Positions 55,388 through 63,900 of a stretch of 64,000 nucleotides of DNA are shown one piece after another (within the stretch, counting starts at the first letter, position 1; each line of letters opens with the position of its first letter). The notes under the pieces were generated by a model. That model had not been told where the DNA came from, ran no database searches, and worked only from the letters and a program-made list of their open reading frames with translations. Made by a program: the position numbers and the translations under genes. Source of the DNA: JAXLYX01 sp046351215 (lineage in GTDB: Bacteria; Myxococcota_A; Polyangia; Polyangiales; Houyiibacteriaceae). The DNA is taken from assembly GCA_046351215.1 (NCBI GenBank), contig JAXLYX010000009.1, positions 186,001-250,000 of the forward strand, given 5' to 3'.

Positions 55388-55783
55388 TCATCGTCGCTTC
55401 CCAATCGAAGCATCGATCGCGCGCACGCGCTCGAAGCCCAACTCGGCGACGAGCTCGTTCACGCGAGCTTCGTTCCGGAAGTCCCCGTCCCGGCCGCGGT
55501 AGCTCGGAGGGCTGTCGTTCAAGTCGAGGAAATCCGTCGAGTAGCCCTGCGCCCCGAGGGCTACCGCATACCAGCGGTAGGCCTTCTCCGGATCGCGATG
55601 CCGGCCATCGCTCGAGAAGATCTCGGCCACCGTCTCCGCGGCGTCCGTCGAACCGGCCTCCGCCAGCGCTTCCATGCGGGCGAGCGCTTCGTCGTAGGCG
55701 GTCGAGCCCTCGTCCGCTTCGTCGAGGATGTCGGCCAGTCGATCGAAGTCCCTGCGCGAAGGACGGGAGCGTTTGGACGGCAT
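55388..55783 (-). CDS. Sel1/TPR-like hypothetical protein
   Basis: 131 aa. The middle, from LAEAGSTDAAETVAEIFSS to YRWYAVALGAQ, looks like a Sel1-like repeat (AxxLGxxYxxG...A.WYxxAAxxG). The basic N-terminus (MPSKRSRPSRR) is followed by an acidic helix. Such repeats mediate protein binding. Probably cytoplasmic; partner unknown. Confidence 0.6.
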   Translation of the reverse strand: MPSKRSRPSRRDFDRLADILDEADEGSTAYDEALARMEALAEAGSTDAAETVAEIFSSDGRHRDPEKAYRWYAVALGAQGYSTDFLDLNDSPPSYRGRDGDFRNEARVNELVAELGFERVRAIDASIGKRR

Positions 55784-55861
55784 GCGAGAGGGCTACCCGA
55801 GCGCGAAGGGCAGAGCAAGCGCGGCGGCGGGCGCGAAGCGCTGCGAGGGGCCTCGGCCCCC

Positions 55862-57136
55862 TCAAGCCCTCTTGATCGCCACCACTTCCCCCGACGACAC
55901 CACCTCGCCCGCATGCATGCGGATGCAATGCCGGCCCTCGTGCTTCGCGCGGTACAGCGCGAGGTCGGCGGCCTGCGTGAGCGCGGTCTCGTCGCGCTCC
56001 GTGTCCGCGTAGAGGATCGCCACGCCGATGCTGACGGTGACGTGCGAGGCCGCGCGGCTCGAGCGATGCGGGAGCTCGAGGGCGTCGATGGCACCGAGGA
56101 CGGCCTCGGCGACTTCCTTCGCGCCCGTACGGTCCGTGTCCGGGAGGAGCACCACGAATTCCTCGCCGCCGTAGCGCGCGACGAGATCGGCCGGCCGACG
56201 CGCGGCGCGTGCGAGCGCCTCGGCGACGCGGGCGAGGCAGGCGTCGCCCGCGGGATGCCCGTAGGTGTCGTTGAAAGCCTTGAAGTGATCGACGTCCACG
56301 AACAAGAGCGCGACCGGATCGTGCGCGCGGCGGGCGCGCTCCCATTCCTTCTTCAGGTGCTCGTCGAACGTCCGACGGTTCGCGATGCTCGTCAGCGGAT
56401 CGGTGCGCGCGATGCGCTCGAGCTCCGCGTTCAGGTGCCGGCTGCGCGCCGACTCGTACGCGAGGAGCACGCTCTGCAGGTACGTGATGCGCTCCTGCCG
56501 CTCCGCGAAATGCGCGATGCCGAGCGCGATGAACGCGTAGCCGGCCACGTAGCCGAGGTAGTCGCTCGTCGGCGCGATCGTCGTCGGCGCCGAGGCGAAC
56601 ACGAAGGCGAGCGCGACACCGACCGCGCCCGCATACGCCGCGAGCACGTGGGTCGGAGGGAGGCGGAACGCGAGCGCGATCAGCGTGATCGTCAGCACGC
56701 AGACAAAGGCCGCGTGCACCGCGAGCCCCGTGTCGCGCGTGCCGACGAGGACGAAGAGCTTCGTCCCGAGCACGAGGGCCGAGCCCGCACCCACGATCTC
56801 CGCGAAGCGAGGCAGCATCTCCGGACGGCGCACGAGCCAGAGCCCGAAGCTCGCCGTCAGGAGCGCGACGGCCTCGCTCATCCACCAACGCCGTGCGTCG
56901 ACGGAGGAGAAGTCGGGCCCGAAGAGCGCGAGGCCCGTCGCGATGAGCACGAACGTCAGCCCGAGCACGATCGGAGTCCCCGGGCCCACGAGCCGCCCGA
57001 AATTCCGCGCCCGCTGGAGCTCGAGCCCCTCGCAGAGCTCGTCGGGCATGGGCAGCCGCACGGGCGCGCGCTCGACGAGCTCGCGCGCCACCTGCACCGT
57101 GACGTCCGAAACGGACCTCTCGAGCGAAACCGGCAT
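55862..57136 (-). CDS. Membrane-bound diguanylate cyclase (GGDEF)
   Basis: 424 aa from MPVSLERS (start 57136, after GGCGGGGGA). About six TM helices (VLGLTFVLIATGLALFG, AVALLTASFGLWLV and four more) precede a GGDEF domain with LTSIANRRTFDEHL, DVDHFKAFNDTYGH and the active site GGEEF (about 323-327). An I-site RxxD (RPAD) sits five residues before GGEEF, so feedback inhibition by c-di-GMP is likely. No EAL domain. It makes c-di-GMP at the inner membrane. The Met at 57205 is less likely as start. Confidence 0.92.
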   Translation of the reverse strand: MPVSLERSVSDVTVQVARELVERAPVRLPMPDELCEGLELQRARNFGRLVGPGTPIVLGLTFVLIATGLALFGPDFSSVDARRWWMSEAVALLTASFGLWLVRRPEMLPRFAEIVGAGSALVLGTKLFVLVGTRDTGLAVHAAFVCVLTITLIALAFRLPPTHVLAAYAGAVGVALAFVFASAPTTIAPTSDYLGYVAGYAFIALGIAHFAERQERITYLQSVLLAYESARSRHLNAELERIARTDPLTSIANRRTFDEHLKKEWERARRAHDPVALLFVDVDHFKAFNDTYGHPAGDACLARVAEALARAARRPADLVARYGGEEFVVLLPDTDRTGAKEVAEAVLGAIDALELPHRSSRAASHVTVSIGVAILYADTERDETALTQAADLALYRAKHEGRHCIRMHAGEVVSSGEVVAIKRA

Positions 57137-57259
57137 TCCCCCGCCGGAAAGGCTGGCAGACGCGGGAGGGGGCGTCGAGGGGGGACACGCCCTCCGTACG
57201 TGCACGATCGACCCCGCGATGACACTTCGGGGCGAGATCCGGGCCGAGGCGCGCCCGTT

Positions 57260-58015
57260 CTAGAGCCCGCCGAGGTCCCCGTACTGGTGCTGGAGCAGCG
57301 CGAGGCCCACGAGCACCGCCGTCTCGGCCCGGAGCACACGCCCGCCGAGGCGGATCGCCTCGAAGCCCCGCTCGTCGAAGGCGCGCCGCTCCGCGTCCGT
57401 GAAACCGCCCTCGGGACCGACCGCGAAGACGAGGCGCATCGGCCGGCGCTCGTTCGGGCGAGCGCGGGCGGGGCGGTCGCTGCGGTCGTCGAGGTGGAAG
57501 CGGAGGTCCGCGCGTCGGACGCTCTCGTCCTCGAGCGCCTCGGCGAGTGGGATGGCCTTGCGCACCTCCGGAACGCTCGCGCGGCGGCATTGCCGGCAGG
57601 CGCGGATCGCCTGGGCGGGCCAGGCGTGGGCCTTCTCGTGGGCGAGCCCCTCGGCGGGCACGGAGCGCTCGGAGAGCACGGGGACGATGCGCATCACGCC
57701 GAGCTCGGTCGCCTTCTGGATCACGCCGAGCATGCGCTGGCGTGCGAGCACCGCGCAGAGGAGCGTGATGTGCGCGGGCGACTCGGTGGAGCCAGGCATC
57801 GCCTCGTACACGAGCGCCTCGGCCGAGCCCTGCGCGAGGCCCGTGAGCGACGCGCGGAAGAAGGCTCCCTCGCGATCGACGAGCGTGAAGGCCTCCTTCA
57901 CGTTCACCTCGCGGAAGCGGAGCGCCGCCGCCGCCTCCGCGCCGAGCGTGATGCGGCTGCCTGGGGCGAGCGCGTCGGGATGCCGGATCGGCGCGAGGAG
58001 CGAGGAGCGGGACAT
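57260..58015 (-). CDS. rsmE: 16S rRNA (uracil-1498-N3)-methyltransferase
   Basis: 251 aa from MSRSSLL (start 58015); an upstream Met adds eight residues. The SPOUT knot is seen in FAVGPEGGFTDAE and LRAETA (the family signature), and the N-terminal PUA-like domain contains LGAEAAAALRFREVNVKEAF. It methylates U1498 of 16S rRNA. An insertion of about 25 residues (SVRRADLRFHLDDRSDRPARARPNE) sits before the knot. Divergent from the NERD-helicase gene (83 bp). Confidence 0.93.
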   Translation of the reverse strand: MSRSSLLAPIRHPDALAPGSRITLGAEAAAALRFREVNVKEAFTLVDREGAFFRASLTGLAQGSAEALVYEAMPGSTESPAHITLLCAVLARQRMLGVIQKATELGVMRIVPVLSERSVPAEGLAHEKAHAWPAQAIRACRQCRRASVPEVRKAIPLAEALEDESVRRADLRFHLDDRSDRPARARPNERRPMRLVFAVGPEGGFTDAERRAFDERGFEAIRLGGRVLRAETAVLVGLALLQHQYGDLGGL

Positions 58016-58098
58016 GCTCCACGCCTCGTACCACGTCATGGGCGGGGGCTGCGACCGGACGACCTTTCGCGAGCGCAGGCAGCTGATATCCTCCGCCC

Positions 58099-59745
58099 GT
58101 GCCGAAGCCTGGCGTCTATCCGATCACCGAGCCCCGCAACCGCAACCGCGCCGAGGTGAAGGTCTGGGAGGCCCTGGTCCGGACGCTGCCGCCCGGCTGG
58201 TTCGCGTGGCACTCGCTCAAGATGCTCGCCCATCCGCATCGCTCCGACGGGCGGGTCCTCCCGGGCCGTCGGGAGGGCGAGGGCGACTTCGTCGTCGCGA
58301 TCCCGGGCAAGGGGATCCTCGTGCTCGAGGTGAAGGGCGGCTGGATCGAGGAGCGCGACGGCCGCTTCTTCCAGAACGGCCACATGATGTTCGGCGCCCC
58401 GAGGGATCAGGCGCATCGCACGGCCGACATCCTCCGCGACTCCTTCGGGCGCAAGGGCGGCCGGGAGCTCCCCTACATCGCGATCGCGACCGTCTTCCCG
58501 GAGACGCCCTTCGAGCGCCCTCCTTCGAACGGAGACCTGCGCGACACGCTGCTCGGCGCCCAGGATCTCGAGCTGATCGGGCCCCGCCTCGCCGAGCTCT
58601 CGAACGACCTCTTCGTGCCGAACGGGGCCGCACGCGAGACCTGGTGGATCGATCGGCTGCACGAGCTCTGGGGCGAGACCTGGGTTCCGCGCCTCGTGCC
58701 GGGACGGCGGTCGCGCCTGCGCGAGCAGGAGCTCGTCGAGCTCGACGAGGATCAGCTCGCGCGTCTCGACGAGTGGCAGGACAACCCTCGACTCTGCGTG
58801 ATGGGCGGTCCGGGCACGGGCAAGACGCTCGTCGCCTGCGAGCTCTACCGTCGGCTCGAGCGCGCGGGGAGGAAGCCGCTCTTCCTCTGCTGGACACGGG
58901 GGCTCGCGACCTGGCTCCGCGACGAGGGGATCGAGGCGGCGGCGACGGTGCGCGAGCACGCGCTCGCGCTGCTCGCGAAGGCGGGCGTCGCGCCCGAGCC
59001 GAAGGGGCCCGAGGAGGAGTGGAGCCACGGCGATTGGGAGCTCGTCGCGATGCAGGCCGCCATGGACGGAGCGGGGGCCGTGCCGAGCGAGCACGACTTC
59101 GTGATCGTCGACGAGGGCCAGGACTTCTCCTCGAACGATTGGGAGCTCGTCCGGAAGATCGTCGGCGAGGGCCCGCTCTGGATCTTCGCCGATCCGGGCC
59201 AGAGCTATTGGGAGGATCGGCAGATCCCCGCGGACCTCTCCGTGCCGCGCGTGAAGCTGCTCCGCGCCTACCGTTGTCCCGACAGGCTCGCGCGCTTCGC
59301 CGAGCTCTATCGCGACGGCGGTCCGACGGACTTCGTCGACGCGGGCGTCGAGCTCGAGCTCGTGGTCGACGACGATCCGATCTCGGCGATCGGCCGCAAG
59401 CTGCTCTCGCTCGCGAAGGGACAGGTCGCGCCAGAGGACATCGCCGTGCTCGCCCTGCGCGGGCTGCGCGCGAGCGAGCTCGCCTCGCGCACCGAGCTCG
59501 GGCCGTTCCGGGTCGTCCGCGTGGACGACGAGGAGGCGGACACGAACGTCGTCGCCGACACCTTCTTGCGGTTCAAAGGACTCGAGCGGCCCTACGTGAT
59601 CGTCTCGGAGCTCGCGCCCGAGCGCCGGAAGTACGACGTGCGGATGCACATCGCCCTGACGCGGGCGACGGTCGGATGCGTGATCGTGGCGACGCCCGCC
59701 GAGGTGGAGCGCGATCCCCGCCTCGCGGCGCTGGTCGCGCGCTGA
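58099..59745 (+). CDS. NERD nuclease-related / superfamily I helicase protein
   Basis: 548 aa, GTG start. N-terminal NERD domain with the restriction-nuclease-like pattern GEGDFVVAIPG...LEVKG (Asp63, Glu77, Lys79). Helicase part: Walker A GGPGTGKT (about 236-243), Walker B VDEGQDF, and UvrD-type motifs VxLLRAYRCP, TFLRFKGLE, HIALTRAT. It lacks the 2A/1B insertions of full UvrD (548 aa in all). Such NERD-SF1 proteins occur alone or in defence islands; a role in DNA repair or in anti-phage defence is possible. It stands alone between RsmE and a GTGCAC repeat cluster. Confidence 0.9.
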   Translation: MPKPGVYPITEPRNRNRAEVKVWEALVRTLPPGWFAWHSLKMLAHPHRSDGRVLPGRREGEGDFVVAIPGKGILVLEVKGGWIEERDGRFFQNGHMMFGAPRDQAHRTADILRDSFGRKGGRELPYIAIATVFPETPFERPPSNGDLRDTLLGAQDLELIGPRLAELSNDLFVPNGAARETWWIDRLHELWGETWVPRLVPGRRSRLREQELVELDEDQLARLDEWQDNPRLCVMGGPGTGKTLVACELYRRLERAGRKPLFLCWTRGLATWLRDEGIEAAATVREHALALLAKAGVAPEPKGPEEEWSHGDWELVAMQAAMDGAGAVPSEHDFVIVDEGQDFSSNDWELVRKIVGEGPLWIFADPGQSYWEDRQIPADLSVPRVKLLRAYRCPDRLARFAELYRDGGPTDFVDAGVELELVVDDDPISAIGRKLLSLAKGQVAPEDIAVLALRGLRASELASRTELGPFRVVRVDDEEADTNVVADTFLRFKGLERPYVIVSELAPERRKYDVRMHIALTRATVGCVIVATPAEVERDPRLAALVAR

Positions 59746-59766
59746 GCGGTCTCCGCGCACGTGACC

Positions 59767-59867
59767 GTGCACGATCGTCGTGCACGATCCTCGTCCACGT
59801 GCACGGCTGTCGTGCACGTGCACGTGCACGGTTTGCGTGCACGTGAACGGCCCTCGTGCACGTGCAC
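59767..59867. repeat. Nine GTGCAC palindromes in 101 bp between convergent genes
   Basis: GTGCAC starts at 59767, 59780, 59799, 59812, 59818, 59824, 59837, 59856 and 59862. Steps are 13, 19, 13, 6, 6, 13, 19 and 6, so copies often repeat at 32-bp spacing. The intervening bases are mainly GATCGTC, GGCTGTC and similar. It starts 21 bp after the NERD-helicase stop and ends 19 bp before the hydrolase stop. It may fold into hairpins as a bidirectional terminator, or bind a protein. Confidence 0.75.
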
Positions 59868-59885
59868 GCGAACCGCAGGTTCGTG

Positions 59886-60554
59886 TCAGCGCGCCTCGAC
59901 CTGCATCGGCCTCACCCTACGCGCCGTGATCACCGCCGCCTCGAGCGTGCGCGCGGAGTCCTGCGTGACGAGCGAGTGTCCCCGGTCCGGCACGATGTCG
60001 AGGCTCGTGTTGTGGAGCGACCGCGCGATGTGGCGCACCGCCTCGAGCGAGAGCCTATCGTCGAGCGCTCCGATGCGGAGGTCGATCGGGATCTGCGGCT
60101 CGTGGAGCCGGCGGAGGAGGGGCTCGGCCTCCGCGAAGGCGCGGAGCTCGGCCGCGACGTGGGCACGGTCGCCGGGGAGCCCGAGCGCGAGGGCGCGGGC
60201 TCGCTCGACGTAGTGGGGGTCCGAGCCCGCGTAGGGGGCGAGGCCGAGCATCGCGCGGATCGGGAGCTCGGGATCGATCGCGAGGGAGAAGCAGAGGTAG
60301 CTGCCCTCGGCCGAGCCGACGAGGCCGTAGGCGTCGGCGCCGACGTCGCGGAGGTAGTCGCGGAGGGCGTCGCGCTCGGCCGCGAGGTCGTAGTGCGAGG
60401 GGACCTGGGCCTTGCCGTGGCCGCTGCGATGCACGAGGTGGACGGTGTGCTCGGCGGCGAGGGCCTCGGCCATCGGGCGGTAGGCCTCGGGCGACTCGAG
60501 CGTGCCGTGGACGAGGAGGACGTGGCTGCCGGAGCCGTGGGTCTCGATGAACAT
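59886..60554 (-). CDS. Alpha/beta-hydrolase-fold protein, likely without catalytic serine
   Basis: 222 aa from MFIETHG. HG oxyanion loop (VLLVHGTLES), then the nucleophile elbow reads GLVGSAEGSYL: aligned to the usual G-x-S-x-G (for example GHSEG) the nucleophile position is Ala82 (codon GCC at 60309-60311), while Ser81 and Ser85 are displaced. The acid (GALDDRLSL) and the histidine (VPDRGHSLV) are present. It may be a pseudo-enzyme, use another nucleophile, or act as a binding protein. The longer ORF upstream overlaps the tRNA and was rejected. It lies just downstream of the tRNA on the same strand, beyond the terminator. Confidence 0.8.
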   Translation of the reverse strand: MFIETHGSGSHVLLVHGTLESPEAYRPMAEALAAEHTVHLVHRSGHGKAQVPSHYDLAAERDALRDYLRDVGADAYGLVGSAEGSYLCFSLAIDPELPIRAMLGLAPYAGSDPHYVERARALALGLPGDRAHVAAELRAFAEAEPLLRRLHEPQIPIDLRIGALDDRLSLEAVRHIARSLHNTSLDIVPDRGHSLVTQDSARTLEAAVITARRVRPMQVEAR

Positions 60555-60610
60555 GGTGCCTCGGAGACGGGATTCGCCGTCAGGCAGGACACCTACGCGC
60601 TCGCGACGGA

Positions 60611-60645
60611 AATGAAAAGCCCCCGGGAGGACTCTCCGCGGGGGC
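60611..60645 (-). terminator. Rho-independent terminator after tRNA(CAU)
   Basis: On the minus strand GCCCCCG...CGGGGGC (arms 60639-60645 and 60619-60625) with an inner GGAG/CTCC pairing is followed directly by TTTTCATTT. It begins 3 bp after the tRNA 3' end. This is a classical intrinsic terminator. Confidence 0.8.
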
Positions 60646-60647
60646 GG

Positions 60648-60721
60648 TGGCGATACGTGGACTCGAACCACGGACCTAGCGCGTATGAAACGCCCGCTCT
60701 AGCCAGCTGAGCTATATCGCC
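60648..60721 (-). tRNA. tRNA with CAU anticodon (elongator Met or Ile2)
   Basis: 74 nt without CCA. Acceptor GGCGATA/TATCGCC is perfect (G1-C72, so not initiator fMet); D-arm GCTC-AGCTGGCTA-GAGC; anticodon stem GGCGT/GCGCT with loop TTCATAC (CAT at 34-36); T-arm CGTGG-TTCGAGT-CCACG; discriminator A73, then CCG, so CCA is added by enzyme. The anticodon stem looks more like E. coli tRNA-Ile2 (GGCGA/UCGCU), in which C34 becomes lysidine by TilS, than elongator Met (CAUCA), but the sequence cannot decide between Met and Ile. Confidence 0.93.
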
Positions 60722-60924
60722 GGAAGGGTCGCAACCATAACCGGATCGGGCGGCCTGTCAACTCGGACACGCGAGGTCCCGGCGGTCGGCATGGATGCCG
60801 CTTGATACGCGTGCCGACGGCCGCTCGCTTCGGGAACCTCCGAGGACCTCGGCTGTCGTACCGTTAGACCGTGGCGTGGGCTCGTGCGTCCGGAAGGGGC
60901 ACGGGTCGAGCGAGGGGAGAGCAC

Positions 60925-63900
60925 ATGGGAATTCGAGGCATCCGGGCGGCGCTCGCCGCGGCCCTCGCGGCGTTCTGTCTCGGGATGGGCGCCAAGGCCG
61001 AGGCCCAGCGCGGCGGCGGCTACGAGCTCGCGCTGAGCGGCGCCACCGTCGTCACCTACGGCGAGCGCTTCCGCGCCGCGGGAACGGCCTACGAGGTCGA
61101 GGGGCTCGCGACGCTCCGTCCGCTCGTCGGCGGGGAGGTGCGGGCCGAGCTCCGCTCCTACGAGCCCCAGCACGGCGTCTGGACCACCGTCGTCTCGGGC
61201 TCGTTCCCGACGGACCGGGCCGGTCGCTTCCTCGTCGAGCTCGACGTGCCGCTCCGGGCGATGCCGAACGTGCAGCTCCACGTCGTCGTCGGGAAGCGCG
61301 GCCGCGAGGACGGTCGGGAATTCGACTTCGGCCTCTCGGCGCGGGCTCCCTACGTCCTCGACCTGCTCACCGATCGCCAGCGCTACGAGCCCGGCGAGAC
61401 GCTCCACGCCTTCATGCGCGCGCAGGAGCTCGGCTCGCGCGCGCCCGTCGTCGACCGACCGGTCCACGTCACCGTGCGCGAGCCCTCGGGGCGGCTCGTC
61501 TTCGATCGCGAGGTCCGCACGCGCGCGTCCGGCGCGATCTCGATCGACGCGCCGCTGCCCGACACCGCCACCGACGGGAGCTACACCGTCGTCGCCGAGC
61601 TCCGGGCCGACGTCGGCAACGTGACGGCGATGCGCTCGGTCCAGATCGGTCGACGGACGACGGAGCGATTGCTCGTCACGGCCACGCTCGAGCAGGAGGT
61701 CGTCGCGCCCTCGGGCCTGCTCGTCGGGTTGGTCCGCGTGCGCACGCCGAGCGGCGCCACCGTGAGCGGCGCCAGCGTCACCGTCGCGACGCCGAGCGGC
61801 ACGCCCCAGTCGTTCTCGACGAACGACGAGGGCCTCGCTCCCTTCCGCATCCAGGCGCCCGCCTACCTCGCGGGCGACCTCGAGGAGCAGTCCCTGACCG
61901 TGCGCGTGAGCCATCCGGCCTACGGCACGCTGCACGTCCCGGTCGCCTACACGCTCTCGCGGACCGAGGTGCGCGTCGAAGCGGTCGCGGCGAACGGCGG
62001 TCTCGTTCCCGACGTCCCGACGAGCGTCTTCCTCCACGTCACGGACGTGCGCGGGCACGAGGTCCCGGCGGGCACGACGATCGACGTCGAGGGCAGCGGA
62101 GTCGACGGACGCACGCAGCGCGTCGCCACGGATCGGCATGGCTTCGCCGAGGTGCGCATGCGCATCCCGGAGGGCGAAGCCGGCCCGATCGAGGAGGCCG
62201 GCCCCTGCACCGGTCGAATCGGCATCCGCTTCCACGCCACCGTGAACGCGCGCCATTCGTACCGCGTGGAGCTCTGTGCTCCCGTCGCGCGCGAGGCCGA
62301 GGTCCGGATCCACCTCGCGTCGCCGGTCGTGGCCCCCGGAGGGAACCTCGACGTCGACGTCGCGCGCCGCGGGGCCTCGGGCAACCGCCCCGTCCTCGTC
62401 GAGGCCCTCTCGGCGGGCGTGCCGGTGTCGGCCGTGTGGATCGAGCCGGGCTCGAGCCGCGCGACGCTCCGCCTGCCGGAGGACGTGCAGGGGCTCCTCC
62501 TCGTCCGTGCGCGCCCCTTCGGAGGCGCCGAGGCCGCCCGGCCCGTGAGCGTCGAGGGCGGCGTCGCCTTCGGCACGGGCTCGATCGAGGCGGCGTTCGT
62601 CCGCCCGGTCGATGCCTTCGCGCTCTCGCTCCGCGCCGACGAAGAGCCCTATCCCGTGCGGGGCACGGCGTCCGTGGCCGTCGGGATGTCGCGCGCCTCG
62701 GGAGGAGCCTTCGCCACGATCGTCGCGCGCGATCTCGCGCAGCACGGTGGAGAGGTCGATTGGGTCTCGCGCTGGCTCGCGGCGTTCGACGCCGAGGTCA
62801 CGCGCCCCGATCTCGAGGACGGAACCCTCCTCGTGCGCTCGGCGCTCGCCGCCGCGGTCTCGGAGGACGTCGCCGTCCGCGGCGTGGCTCCGCTCGTCGT
62901 TCCTCCGTGGGACAACGGCGATCACGGCGAGCCCTATCCGAACCCGGGGCGCGGCGAGCTCCGCGATCCCGTGAAGCTCCGCGACGAGCTCGTCCGCCGC
63001 GGCATCGGGCAGCTGATGGTCGCGCTCGAGCAGGCGGTCGAGGGCACGATCGGAGGCGACCTCGAAGAGCAGCGGCTCGTGCAGCGCCGCGGCACGGGCC
63101 GGGGCTTCCATCCGGACGCGATCGCGTGGATGGTCGAGCAGGGCAATTTCTCCGAGGAGCAGGTCGAGACGCTCGGCGGCGTGCCGATGACGCTCGCGAT
63201 GCTCGAGGCCGCCGATCCGAGCTTCCGCTTCGACACCGTCGCGACGCGCATCGCGCGCCGCCGGCTCGTGCGTCTGCTCGACGCGCTCCTCGCCTTCACG
63301 AATCCCGACGATCCGAACGCCCAGCGAGCCTCCGCGGGGCAGCCCCGCGAGCGCTGGCTCTCGCGCATGATCCAGCTCGGCATCCTCGAGCCGGAGGCGC
63401 TCCTGGATCCGTGGGGCCGCTCGTTCGTGTTCCGCCCGAGCCCGGACGCGCGCCTCGTGGTCTCCGATCGCGCGCCCGGGTGGGAGCTCGTCTCGCCGGG
63501 CCCGGACGGACGCCCTGGCACCGCGGACGACGTCCGCGATCCGTTCCGCCGCGCCGTCGCCGAGGGAACGCAGTACGCGATCGCCTCGGGCGAGGACGAC
63601 CTGATGCGCGCGCTCAGCACGATCGCGCCCGGCGAGGGCACGCTGCAGGCGATGCTCGCCGCGTACCGCACCATGTCGCTCGCGGCGAGCGAGGAGCAGA
63701 CGGGCTCGGTGGTCACGGCCTCGGCGAGCGAGGCCTACGGCGATGCGATGCCGAGCCAGGCGATGGACGAGGAGTCCATCGGCTACGGCGGCCTCGGTCT
63801 CGTCGGGACAGGGGCGGGCGGTGGGGGCGTGGGCTACGGCCGCGGCTCCGGCATGATGGCCCGCGCCTCGGCGGCTCCGATGGCCCAGATCGCTCCTGCC

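Noticed and set aside
59767..59867. CRISPR array
   Set aside because: The repeat unit is a 6-bp palindrome with 0-13-bp gaps, not a 23-40-bp repeat with spacers of similar size; no cas genes nearby.
60554..60671. Upstream extension of the alpha/beta-hydrolase to a Met at 60671
   Set aside because: It would run through the tRNA terminator and part of the tRNA; MFIETHG at 60554 fits the fold start.
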